Source of the DNA: Taudactylus pleione
Lineage: Eukaryota; Chordata; Amphibia; Anura; Myobatrachidae
Assembly (NCBI GenBank): GCA_031769625.1
Contig: JAUIMM010000017.1
Location: 2,160,501-2,224,500, forward strand
Direction: 5' to 3'
DNA: 64,000 nt
Below are positions 44,014-53,350 of the stretch, piece by piece. Within the stretch, counting starts at the first letter, position 1. Each line of letters begins with the position of its first letter. The translations under genes and the position numbers were made by a program. The notes beneath the pieces are model-generated. The model was not told the origin of the DNA, did no database searches, and worked only from the letters and a program-made list of their open reading frames with translations.

Positions 44014-44100
44014 CGTGTGGGCTAGGGGTTAGGTGATCACTTTGCTACACTGCTTGTCCCGCACGTTCGAGACCTTGAAAATATATATAAATATATATAT
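44014..44100 (+). mobile_element. tRNA-like SINE head, unit 1
   Basis: GGGCTAGGGGTTAGGTGATC is A-box-like and ACGTTCGAGACC (44063-44074) is a consensus Pol III B box, about 34 bp apart; an A/T-rich tail follows. It is embedded in the tandem array. Confidence 0.5.
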
Positions 44101-44339
44101 TTTTAAAAAAATCTTCACTACTTCAGTATTGTTATCCAATCCTTACTGAACTCAATATATTATATATACTAGATGTGTCCAGCTACTGCAGTGTGTTGCT
44201 CCATATGCCATGTAGCGCCCTGCTAGTCGTGCTACGCTGTGGCGTATTGAGTCTCATAGTACTGCGTATGCCTAGTGGGGCTGATCTGGTTTGACACAGT
44301 GCAATCAGCACTACACTGATGCACTGCTAGCTGTATACA

Positions 44340-44440
44340 ACAGGTGTGACTGTGGGTTAGAGGTTTGGTGATTGGCTTGCAAGAGTCACCGTCATGGGTT
44401 TGAGACCTGGTAAGGGACACTTTTTTTTTTAAAATAAATC
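44340..44440 (+). mobile_element. tRNA-like SINE head, unit 2
   Basis: GGGTTAGAGGTTTGGTGATT and ATGGGTTTGAGACC repeat the A/B box layout of unit 1, with a T10 run after it. The B boxes are 332 bp apart, so the SINE was amplified with the array. AATCTTCACTAC follows both copies. Confidence 0.5.
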
Positions 44441-44689
44441 TTCACTACAGAACTTGGTAGTGTGTGAGTTGTATCATTTATACAGGTACAGTATCTGAGT
44501 TGCTCCCTGTAAGTTGCACTATGGCATTTAGAGTCTCATAGTACTGCGCATGCCCAGTGGAGCTGGTCGGGAGTCACACACAGTGCATCCCAAACTTAGA
44601 TACTATAGTGATTTCATGACTTTAGAAACTAGTAGTGGGCTCTGTTTGAAAGACGGGTCTCTGGATTATGCATCTGTGCAGGGGTGTAT

Positions 44690-45510
44690 CTACTGTAGGT
44701 GATCCCTAAGAAGGCTCTCATCTGCTTCTTATTCAGGGGTCGTGGCCAGTTTTGTATTGCCTCAATTTTATTAAGCTGTGACTTTATCAAACCTCTGCCA
44801 ATGGTGTATCCAATATACTTTACTTCTTCCATCCCTAGGCAACATTTTTTGGGTTGGCTGTCAATCCTGCCTTATAGATGGAGTCCAACACTGCTTGTAC
44901 TCTGGGCAAGTGAGACTGCCATTCAGGGCTATGAATGACCACATCATCTAGATAAGCAGCAGCATACTGGCTATGGGGCCTTAGAATTCTGTCCATCATC
45001 CTTTGAAAGGTAGCCGGTGACCCATGTAACCAAAAGGGCAACATCTTGTATTGGAACAACCCTTCTGATGCAGAAAAAGCTGTCTTTTCTTTGGCATTCT
45101 CAGTTAACGGCACTTGCCAATACCCTTTGGTTAAGTCTAGAGTGGTTAAATACCTAGATGTTCCTAGTTTTTCAATTAGTTAATCCACCCTAGGCATAAG
45201 GTAGGCATCGAACTTTGACACACTGTTCAACTTTCGGAAATCCTTGCAGAAATGCACACTCCCGTCAGGCTTTGGAATAAGCACAATGGGACTTACCACT
45301 CACTATGCTATTCTTCAATTACACCCAATTCCAACATTTTTTTAATTTCTTTAGATACTGATTCTCTTTGGGCTTCTGGTAACCTATAGGGCTTTAGGCT
45401 AATCTTAACCCCTGGGTCAGTGATTATGTCATATTTAATGACTGTGGTTTTGCCTGGTATACTGAAAACAAAACCCTATTTCTGATAAGAAATTCCTTAA
45501 CTTCCTGCTG
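44690..45510 (-). pseudogene. Gypsy reverse transcriptase (broken, C-terminally truncated)
   Basis: Order on the minus strand: PYRLPEAQRESVSKEIKKML, KLGTSRYLTTLDLTKGYWQV, then ASEGLFQYKMLPFWLHGSPA and the active site YLDDVV (about 44941-44957). The connection domain ends at RAFLGI. Frame changes occur near 45315-45110 and 44835. No RNase H follows. Confidence 0.88.
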
Positions 45511-45539
45511 TTGAACTGCCGACAGAGTTTTAGCTACTG

Positions 45540-46720
45540 TCACTTCGGGAACCAAAGCCCTGGGTTTACTGGAAGGGTTGGGATGGCTGACAGAGCTTGG
45601 TATATCTGTTCTGGCTTTCTTTTCCCAGGCTGGTAAACTTTATAATTAACCTCCCCCACTTTTTCTATAATTTCAAAGGGTCCTTCCCACTTAGCCAAAA
45701 GTTTATTTTCTACTGTGGGGACTAATACCAACACTCTGTCCCCAGGAGCAAAGACGCGTAACTGAGCATTGCAGTTGTACACTCTCTGCTGTGCCTGTTG
45801 GACCCGTTCCAAGTGCTCTCTCACTATCGGCACCACAGCAGCAATTCTTTCCTGCATTTTGGAAACATGCTCAATAACAGTTTTATACGGACTGGACTGC
45901 CCCTCCCATGTCTCTTTGGCAATGTCCAGTAATCCCCTTGGGTGTCTCCCATACAACAAATCGAAAGGTGAAAACCCGGTGTAGGATCTTATGGCCAACA
46001 ACAAATAAGGCAATAAGTAATCCCAATCTCTACCATCTTTGTCCACTACTTTCTTAGCATGTGACTTAAACTTCTCCACTAACCCATCGGTTTAGGGGTG
46101 ATACACAGAAGTTCTTAACTGATCAGTTTTAAACAGGCGGCATAACTCTTTCATGATTTTTGACATAAATGGGGGGGTACCTTGGTCAGTCAGGATTTCC
46201 TTAGGTATTCCCAACCTGCTAAAGGCATGGACTAATTATCCAGCAATGTTCTTTGTTGATGTATTACACAATGGTATCGCTTCCGGGTACCTGGTAGCGT
46301 AATCCATTATCACCAGAATATATTGATGGCCACGGGCAGACTTCATTTACGGTCCCACCAAATCCATAGCTATTCTTTCAAATGGAACCTCAATAATGGG
46401 TAATGGGACAAGTGGACTTTTAAAATGCGGTCTTGGAGCATGATATTGACATTCAGGGCAGGATGCACAATAGTCAGAAACCTCTTAATGGACCCCAGGC
46501 CAGAAAAACCTCTGTAAAATTCGCTCAGTGGTTTTTTCTACCCCTAGGTGACCTGCAGTTATGTGACCATGAACCAGGTCTAACATGGTTCTTCTATATG
46601 CCTTTCGAACTACTAATTGTTCCACAACATCTTCCCTTTTCTTAGTCACCTGATACAAAAATCCTGGCATACCACCATGTGAGGATATGACAACGGGCTA
46701 TTAGGGTCTATGGATTTACC
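45540..46720 (-). pseudogene. Gypsy integrase (broken)
   Basis: The zinc-binding part (46670-46485) has HGHITAGHLGVEKTTERILQ with the two Cys of CASCPEC following near 46450. The core between 46480 and 46080 shows MDLVGP- and LTDQGTP-like phrases in shifting frames. The C-terminal part (46079-45540) is one 179-codon frame with GRDWDYLLPYLLLAIR and a GPY/F-like KWEGPFEIIEKVG. It inserts element DNA in the host genome; here it lies before the reverse transcriptase. Confidence 0.88.
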
Positions 46721-47250
46721 GTAGAGTAGGGTCATTTAACTGCTCCACGGCAAAGATCTCTTTTCTGACTTCAAGGTCAGGCAGATGATCAACTGTCTCA
46801 ATAACACTTCCCATCTCAGTAGGAGGCACATCACTTGGTGAGCCACCATCATTCTCAGCACTCTCTGGTTCACCAATCATGCTAAAAAAGGGGAACATCT
46901 CAGACTCTGAAGAAACTCCCCCTGCTACTGCATCAGTAACCTTCTCAAATGGGTCAGGGTTATTTACTTCTGTAAAAAAATCGGCTTTCCCACAACTTCC
47001 AGAAGTGAGCAAAGTTTCTCCGTAATATTGCATCATGCATCAAGCCATGCACCAAACCCACAGAGACTATTGCGGAACCACATTGTGTTTCTATGTTCAC
47101 CTCTGCAGTAACATAATAGCAAGTATCCCCATATATGCAGGTCACACCAACAGTTTTTCCCTTACGCTTCAAGGGGTTCAACAGTTCAGTCATAAGTGTA
47201 ACCAGGCTACCAGAATCTAACAGAAGCCTATTCTCCATTGCCTTCTACAG
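46716..47250 (-). pseudogene. Gypsy aspartic protease and linker
   Basis: LLLDSGSLVTLM carries the Asp-Ser-Gly catalytic triplet (ORF 47238-46960). A frameshift near 46985 separates it from an acidic linker (47036-46716) with no recognised domain before the integrase zinc region. Confidence 0.8.
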
Positions 47251-47284
47251 TAAATATACACATTTGCTTATCTTTCTCAGCCTG

Positions 47285-48313
47285 TCAGTCTTCAGTACAG
47301 GCTGGCTGTGCAAAGAAAGAAACTCTGCGATTGACATAAGCAGTATCACATTGCATAGGTTCAGAGGTAAGTGAACAATTAGCAGAAATATGGCTCAAAC
47401 CACCACATTGGAAACATTGAATCATACTATCATCAAGTCTTTTACGGGGTAGGAACCTTCCTGGCCTGGCTGGCCTATCTCCAGGTTCCAAACCCACAAT
47501 CTTAAGTACATTCCACCGCCCAGCACCCTTCTCCCCTGGAACAGTCTTAGCAGTGATCACAGGAGATCGCCGTTGCGGAATCAGGGCTCGGTGGGGCACA
47601 CTCAACAGTTCCTCAGCCTCCACATACCTCTCCACCAGTTCAACCAATTGGTCTGCTGTTTTAGGGTCTGCATGGCTCACCCACTTGCGCAGAGTTGCAG
47701 GTAGAGACCACAGATATCAATCCCTAAGGATCTGTGGTCCTGTTAGAGTCTCTGGCTGCAGCCATTTTGTGGTAAGATGGACGAGGTCATGCATTTGCGA
47801 GCGTGGAGGCTTTTCTGTTTGGAACTCCCAGCGGTGGACTCGTTGGGCACAAACAAATACTGCGACTCCCAATTGAGTTAAGATTTCCTGTTTCAATTTA
47901 ACGTAGTCTTTCGCATCAGCCAGGCACAAGTCATAGTAGGCTTTCTGTGGTTCTCCAGACAGGAAGGGTGCCACAAGACTTGCCCACCATTCTTTAGGCC
48001 AATTCTCTCTTTCCGCGGTTCTTTCAAAGGCCGCAAGTTACGCTTCCACATCATCATTCTGGGTCATCTTTTGCAGAAAGTGACTGACCCGTATGGTGTG
48101 AGTGTTAGTTGGAAGAGCAGGGGAAGCATCTCCAGACCGGACTACTAGCTGTTGTACCAGCTCTTTTAAGGCCTGGCTGGTTTTCTCTATGGCGACCTGC
48201 TGAATTTTGTTAGTTTCCTGCTGAGCTGCCGTAGCTTGGAGCAAGGCCTTAACAATGTCCTCCGTGTTGTCTTTAGATGTAGGTTGGAAGCGGAATCTGG
48301 CTTCTCTAAGCAT
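47285..48313 (-). pseudogene. Gypsy gag with SCAN-like capsid domain
   Basis: A single frame of 342 codons interrupted by TAA (48040-48038) and TGA (47719-47717). It begins MLREARFRFQPTSKDN, then has a helical KALLQ...ALKELVQQL region. The capsid C-terminal part contains KWLQPETLTGPQIL and SLPATLRKWVSHADPKTADQ, matching the WLxPE/QIL and LPxxLxxWV pattern of SCAN domains. A CCHC knuckle (CFQCGGLSHISANC) follows near 47420-47370. Confidence 0.85.
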
Positions 48314-48437
48314 CTACTGACGCCACCTTCGTGGATTCCATAAAACACAGGTAGACATCCAAACAACAAATTGGTGTCTGTCTCTTTTTAAATTTTTAAT
48401 GCAAAACTTTTCCTCTTGCTGCAGTTTTCCATGTCTC

Positions 48438-48455
48438 TGCCCGCATTCTCCACCA
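48438..48455 (-). other. Primer-binding region of the Gypsy element
   Basis: Two bases after the 5' LTR end (TATCACA), the minus strand reads TGGTGGAGAATGCGGGCA. The TGG start fits a tRNA 3' CCA. I could not identify the priming tRNA. Confidence 0.55.
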
Positions 48456-48457
48456 CT

Positions 48458-49059
48458 TGTGATATAGTCGGGGTAGGGGGTCCCTCTCCTGGGGTAGATG
48501 GACACCTCATTACACACAGCAGCCAGGAAACAGCACACCAGTCCAGGGTTTTCATGCAAGCTGGTCAGAACCAGTTTTATTGTGCAACATAAACAACAAA
48601 ATAAACAAAACAAAAAAATAAATCCTAGCCCATCTGGGCACTAACTAGACAGGTTATTCCCTCTCTACAAGTGGCAGGGCCTACTGCCTTACCACAAACA
48701 CCAACACAGCACTTTCAAATATCACAGTGTCTCTGAACAAACCTCCATGTCTGTTCTCCCCAGGGTATGTGAGACACTCAACCAAAACCTTAACAAGGGC
48801 TATATGAACCAATTGCAGGTGCAGGTACTAATCAGCCTGCTCTCAGACTGAAATGCCCAACACCTGGAATGGCCTGTGGATGGTGCCCTCCCTCTCTTCT
48901 CACATACACACCCCAGGACCCATTATCCGTCTTTTTCCAAAAGTCGACACTTCTGGTCAGTTTGGTGTAACAGACTTTTCCTGGGGTTTTTTAAAACACA
49001 TATGAAAGGAATCTGGGACACACATATATGCCATCCCAGACTTCTCCAGTGCTTCTATC

Positions 49060-49062
<3 letters not shown>
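48458..49062 (-). repeat. 5' LTR of the Gypsy element
   Basis: On the plus strand it starts TGTGATATAGTC and ends TTCTATCACA (TG...CA, with TGTGAT/ATCACA as short inverted ends). It is 605 bp long and matches the solo LTR at 20538-21142. TA repeats follow directly. Confidence 0.85.
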
Positions 49063-49101
<39 letters not shown>

Positions 49102-49107
49102 TATAAG
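49063..49107. repeat. TA/CA microsatellite
   Basis: TA units, then ACACACACATATA, between the LTR and the truncated LINE. Confidence 0.9.
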
Positions 49108-49827
49108 CTTGATAAAACAGACGTCCTTATGATAGGTCACAAGTCCGGGCTACAGCATACCCACCCAACAGGACTTACGATTGGGGGATCAGAATTTCAA
49201 AACTTTGAACATGTGCGGAATCTTGGTGTTGTCCTGGATAGTGGCATGACACTTAAACATCAGGTATCAGCCATAATCAAATCCTCATTCTTTCACCTGA
49301 GGAACATTGCCAGAATCAAGCACTTAATTCCCTCAGAAGATCCGCCTAAAGTCATACATGCATTTATATCATCACGCCTAGATTACTGCAACGCCCTCTA
49401 CCTTGGACTCCCAGCAAAAGAATTGCACTGCTTGCAGATGGTACAAAACGCAGCTGCCAGGCTATTAGCCAATCAGCCCCGTTCCAGCCTCATAACACCC
49501 ACTCTCTGCTTCCTTCACTGGCTGCCTGTCAGATGGCGAATTGTTTTCAAGATTGGCTTACTAACTTATAAAGCCCTACATGACCATGGCCCAAGGTACC
49601 GAAAGCAGCTTCTGACTCCTTACCGTCCCACACGAGTACTGCGATCCGTTGACGAAGGGCTATTAACAGTACCTAGAATCTCCCGGAATTCGTCTGGGGG
49701 TCGAGCTTTCAGTTTTGGAACTCCAGTCTTATGGAACTCACTTCCCCGCACAGTTCGAGAGGCCTCCAATCTAGAATCCTTCAAAAATAGACTCAAGACT
49801 TACCTCTTTACCCAAGCATTTGACTAA
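49108..49827 (+). pseudogene. LINE ORF2 C-terminal fragment (RT thumb and tail)
   Basis: It is one uninterrupted frame. Diagnostic phrases are SSRLDYCNALYLGLPAKELH, LQMVQNAAARLLANQ, FLHWLPVRWRIVFKIGLL, TYKALHDHGPRY and SFKNRL-type KTYLFTQAFD at the end. The frame is open to the 5' truncation. No stop codons have accumulated, so the copy is fairly young. It lacks the endonuclease and the RT catalytic site, so it cannot act. Confidence 0.85.
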
Positions 49828-49917
49828 TGTCCCTTGTTTAAGCTTATTTTGTGTTTTGTACTGTAAAGGCAAATGTAAAGCACTTTCAGTCCTTTAGGAG
49901 AATATAAATAAAATTAT

Positions 49918-49950
<33 letters not shown>
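49108..49950 (+). mobile_element. L2/CR1-like LINE, 5'-truncated
   Basis: Homology begins mid reverse transcriptase at KLDKTDVLMIGHKSG and runs through the 3' UTR. The 3' end reads GTAAAGCACTTTCAGTCCTT then ATAAATAAAATTATTATTAT, a tail typical of L2-type LINEs. Both ends abut TA repeats. Only the last ~230 codons remain. Confidence 0.85.
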
Positions 49951-49954
<4 letters not shown>

Positions 49955-49965
49955 CACACACACAC

Positions 49966-50000
<35 letters not shown>
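49918..50000. repeat. TA microsatellites with CA spacer
   Basis: Two TA runs (49921-49951, 49970-50000) separated by GTTCACACACACACTACTA. Confidence 0.9.
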
Positions 50001-50002
<2 letters not shown>

Positions 50003-50068
50003 CAGCGAATAATGGCGGCACTCCACGACTACGTATTAAACAACCACGACAGCTTTTATTACATCAAT

Positions 50069-50100
50069 CCAACGTTTAGGGCAACAGCCCTTCGTCTGGG
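50069..50100 (-). ncRNA. Degraded hammerhead-like motif (Penelope PLTR)
   Basis: The minus strand reads CAGACGA, a GGGC/GCCC stem with TGTT loop, then TAAAC. Compared with the hammerhead core (CTGANGA...GAAA), two core bases are changed. Hammerhead motifs are known in the terminal repeats of Penelope-like elements. Probably inactive. Confidence 0.4.
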
Positions 50101-50624
50101 ATACACACATACAGTAATACAAAACACATAAATAGACAAACAATTAAAAATTACCTGATCCAGGTGAGCCGGCAACTCAGCGTCCACCTCCATCGGTCCC
50201 AGCGAACACGCGCCCAGAAAACAGAGTCGCGGTCAGCGTGACGTCATCAGGAAGTGTCCGCGAGGTAACTGGACCACCTGCACCACCCATGTAGTCATGG
50301 CAACAAACCTGTTGCCAGAAGTATAGAAATATTAATAGAGGGATATCAATCAACATACACGGCATGATATGAACACTACATTAAGCACATATAATATAAC
50401 TATACTGCACTGACTGCAAATTTCAAACACATTATATCCACATAAGTAACATAAACCACAATGGACGTAACAGCTATATACAAAACATATCGTGCAGCAA
50501 ACTATGCATAACGGAGATGTCCACATGCACAGTCCACAAAACAACAGGTACATAATACTGTAAAGTTATAGTAATAATAATACATGAACAAGTGTAGGAA
50601 TATAAGCAGCACAGGCTAATATAT

Positions 50625-50891
50625 CTATAGAAAGCACTGCAAGCCAAGGGTTTCATTAAGCCCCCTGGGTGCCATGGTATCAAGTTTAAATATCCAACGA
50701 CACTCTGCTTGCAATAATTTCAAAGATCTATTACCACCCCTGATATTAAGTGGGATGTGATCAATGATTTTAAACCTAAGATCTGCCACTCCATGTTTTA
50801 AAGCTATCCAATGCCTGGCGACTGGCTGTTCGCTAAATCCTGCATAATGTGACCGGGACCGGAAGTGATACCCATGGGACGGATACAGCAT
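50625..50891 (-). pseudogene. Penelope-like GIY-YIG endonuclease C-terminal fragment
   Basis: Contains VARHWIALKHGVADLRFKII, a RGGNRSLKLLQ motif, WIFKLDTMAPRGLNE and a stop shortly after. The RGG(N/D)R...WIF.L.T..P.GLNE pattern is characteristic of the C-terminal end of Penelope-like proteins. The GIY and YIG motifs and the RT lie upstream and are missing. Confidence 0.75.
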
Positions 50892-51062
50892 TTAGTCCTG
50901 TGTCCTATGTGTGATGTCCTGAAGAAGACCACGTTTGTGCGGTCGAAACGTTGACCCTCTGACACCTTTTATCCTAAACATGATGTGATATTAAAGTAGG
51001 TTTTTCAAAAATGTATTTAAGCAAAGCACTGGTGAGTGCGCTCTTTATGTCTGGCAATATAC
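50892..51062 (+). mobile_element. Penelope-like 3' end in opposite orientation
   Basis: After the hammerhead-like motif at 50919-50949 comes ACACCTTTTATCCTAAACAT and a terminus with TTTAAGCAAAGCACTGGTG. It directly abuts the minus-strand Penelope fragment, head to head. Confidence 0.5.
50919..50949 (+). ncRNA. Hammerhead-like ribozyme motif
   Basis: CTGAAGA, a GACC/GGTC stem (50927-50930 with 50941-50944) closing a 10-base loop, then GAAAC. One extra A separates CTGAAGA from the stem. The cleavage-site helix (stem III) was not established. CGAAACGTTG follows, as in Penelope terminal repeats. Confidence 0.4.
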
Positions 51063-51067
51063 AGTGT

Positions 51068-51109
51068 GTATGTATATGTATATATATATATATATACACA
51101 CACACACAA
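51068..51109. repeat. TA/CA microsatellite
   Basis: GTATATGTATATATATATATATATACACACACACA-type tract. Confidence 0.9.
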
Positions 51110-51695
51110 GTACTGTACAGTATATACAGTATGTTGTATATATTGTATAATGCTTTTTCTATAGCTCCATCCCCAGTAGCTCCACCCACAATTTCTGAAC
51201 CGATTTTTTTAAAAAAATATCCCAACATGACCCATTACAGTAGGGATTAAAAGCTCTATTCTTGAACATCTCTCTGAATTGATGAATGGCATCAGCTGTG
51301 TTGAGCAAGTTACAGTAATTGACAATAAAGGTGTTTCACCACAGGTGACGGCAATCAAATTAAAAGGGAAGTCCAGGAGTATAGCATTTTGTCCCCCCTG
51401 GCTCATGTTGGGAAACAAAGAGTACAGGTAGGTCTCCCCCAACACCACATACTGTATGCGACTGGGTACAAAAACAATGGAATACAGGGCATGTAAAGTG
51501 ATGTTGATCTATTGTAACTTGATACACAAATAAGTGTCTAGTTTCAGTTAATGGACTCTTATGATAAACAGCACTATATGGGTTTATACACGACTGAAAA
51601 CATGGCCACCTAGTGTGCACTGAGGCAGTGGGAGGCTATGGAGCAATCAGTGGTATACAGGGTATGTGAAATGTGGCCTGCTAGATGGAAACTCA
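51110..51695. other. Unassigned spacer
   Basis: Nothing recognised. Confidence 0.45.
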
Positions 51696-51870
51696 GGGGT
51701 CTATTTACTAAGCAGTGTTAGGAGACAGAGTGAAAAGAGATAAGGTACCAGCCAATCAGCTCCCAACTGTCATTTTTCAAACACAGCCCGTGACATGGAT
51801 GTTGAGAGCTGATTGGCTGGTACATTCTTATTTCACTCTGTCTCCTAACACTGCTTAGTAAATAGTCCCC
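51696..51870. mobile_element. Harbinger-like MITE with CCAATCAGCTCC core
   Basis: GGGGTCTATTTACTAAGCAG on the left mirrors CTGCTTAGTAAATAGTCCCC on the right. The arms continue through GTTAGGAGACAGAGTGAAA and CCAGCCAATCAGCTC in both copies. A target duplication was not clear. Related to the element at 464-947. Confidence 0.85.
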
Positions 51871-53350
51871 CCAATATAATTTCCCTGACAAACACATGCT
51901 GGCTGGCTCTGTGCTGACTACCAGACTTCAGAGATGAACAAAGGGAGGCAAATAGAACAATTACAGGGTAATTGGCTTACAGTAAGTCCTGATTGGTATG
52001 GTGGTTCCCTTATCCTGTCCCTCCCTCCTACTGTACCTCCCCCAGATAACATTTCCCTGATGAAAACATGCTGCCTTGGCTCTGTGCCGACTACCAAAGT
52101 TCAGAGATGAACAAAGAGGCAAATACTGTAGAAGGAACAATGACAGTTATTGGCTTAAGTCTTGAGTGTCCCCTGCGTAGGTGGAATTTAACCCATGGTG
52201 CTTTTTCTGTGAGATGTTACATTGCTTAGTTACTTCCTGTCTGGCTAGGTCAGAATCACATATAGATAAAACAGACATACAGTATGGACCAGGGCTAAAC
52301 AAAGGCTAAAAAGTATTACACATTACTTCTTACATTATTACAGTAAATTATATACCTGCTAATGCAAAAGTTTAAGTCAGTGAATGACCACACATACTGT
52401 ATATGGATATTTACACCAGCAGATGAATTATGGGAACATGTAAAATGTGGCTTGCTCATTGGAAACTCTATACGCAAATAAGCGACTATGGAGGGCACAT
52501 TATAACAGCACAGAGGCGAGTGTGTCAGACACAGCAATATTGCGTCTAATAAAACAAGATTGGCCGCCGAGCGTACACAAGATGGCAGCGGGAGGCTACG
52601 GACAGTATGGGAGCTATGATACGCATATAAGTGTCTACATCAGCAAACATAGCCAAATGATCGTGAACCATAGCAAATTCCTTACAGTACTAGCGGGATG
52701 ATACAGTAGGAAACAGCTGTAGAAGATCAGGGTACAGCAACAAAGGTGACTCGGAAGCCAAGCAAAGTTGCAAGGGTAGATCACTGTAATAATCAGCAAC
52801 AAAGGTGTCTTAGAGGACAGGTAAAGTTGCAGATACTGTAGTATATCAAGGGTTCATACTGGTGATACGTGCCGAAGAGAAAATCCGAGCAGCAAGTCCG
52901 TACAGTTAAGCAGCAGATTCAGAGTGGATAGCTAAGACGGTCTGAGGTGCTCTTTTATGCTACCAGAGAAAGCAAACTCTGCCATGCCATTGGCCGACAA
53001 GGAAGCGCATTTTTCAAATACAACATTCAGCGAGCAGAGTTTCAGCAGCAAGGATTTCTTTTGTCACTGGTAGCATAAAATGTAGTGTCTCAGACCAGCC
53101 TAGCTATCCACACTGTCAATCTGTTTTTCAAAGCTACTGTCCCCTCACAGCAGCAATGCTGAATTGATCCGGTAATCAGTTTTCCTTGTGGTGAGGTGGA
53201 TACTTAATCATCAGGGTCCATCCCTAGACCCCTGAGTACATTGGATTATTGCTTGCGGTACTTTAGAGAGGGGGGAAGTATAAAGGAAGAGTATGTGTGA
53301 GTCACTATTGCATGCGTATATTTTTGTATTATTTATTACTACATTATACC
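51871..53350. other. Unassigned spacer with a short local duplication
   Basis: CCCTGA...AACACATGCT...GGCTCTGTGC...GACTACCA...TTCAGAGATGAACAAAG occurs at about 51881-51943 and again at about 52047-52112, a diverged ~165-bp tandem duplication. Otherwise nothing recognised. Confidence 0.45.

Larger units (their letters stand above)
42840..44675 (+). repeat. Degenerate ~320-bp tandem array
   Basis: Landmarks recur: ACTAGT followed by TTTGAAAGAGGG (43313, 43623, 44630), GGCAATGTCGGCGCTGTC (43391; GGCACTGTCGGTGCTGTC 43695), ATGGGATCTCTGG (twice per unit), GTTGCTCCATATGCCATGTA (42891, 44198) and CACACAGTGCATCCC (43572, 44577). Spacing is roughly 310-330 bp with loss of segments. Its right edge abuts the truncated Gypsy element. 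Confidence 0.7.
44675..49062 (-). mobile_element. Gmr1-like Gypsy retrotransposon, 3'-truncated
   Basis: Read on the minus strand: 5' LTR (49062-48458), primer-binding region, gag with a SCAN-like block and zinc knuckle, protease, integrase, then reverse transcriptase. Integrase before reverse transcriptase is the order of Gmr1-type Ty3/Gypsy elements. RNase H and the 3' LTR are absent; homology stops near 44675 at the edge of the tandem array. Several frameshifts and stops make it inactive. Confidence 0.88.
50003..50891 (-). mobile_element. Penelope-like element, 5'-truncated
   Basis: The minus strand carries a GIY-YIG-type C terminus (50891-50625), a ~500-bp 3' part and an end reading GTGGAGTGCCGCCATTATTC near 50010. 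A degraded hammerhead-like motif lies at 50069-50100. The left edge abuts TA repeats. Confidence 0.7.

Noticed and set aside
44065..44074. A functional tRNA gene at the B box
   Set aside because: No cloverleaf can be seen; only an A/B-box layout typical of SINEs is present.
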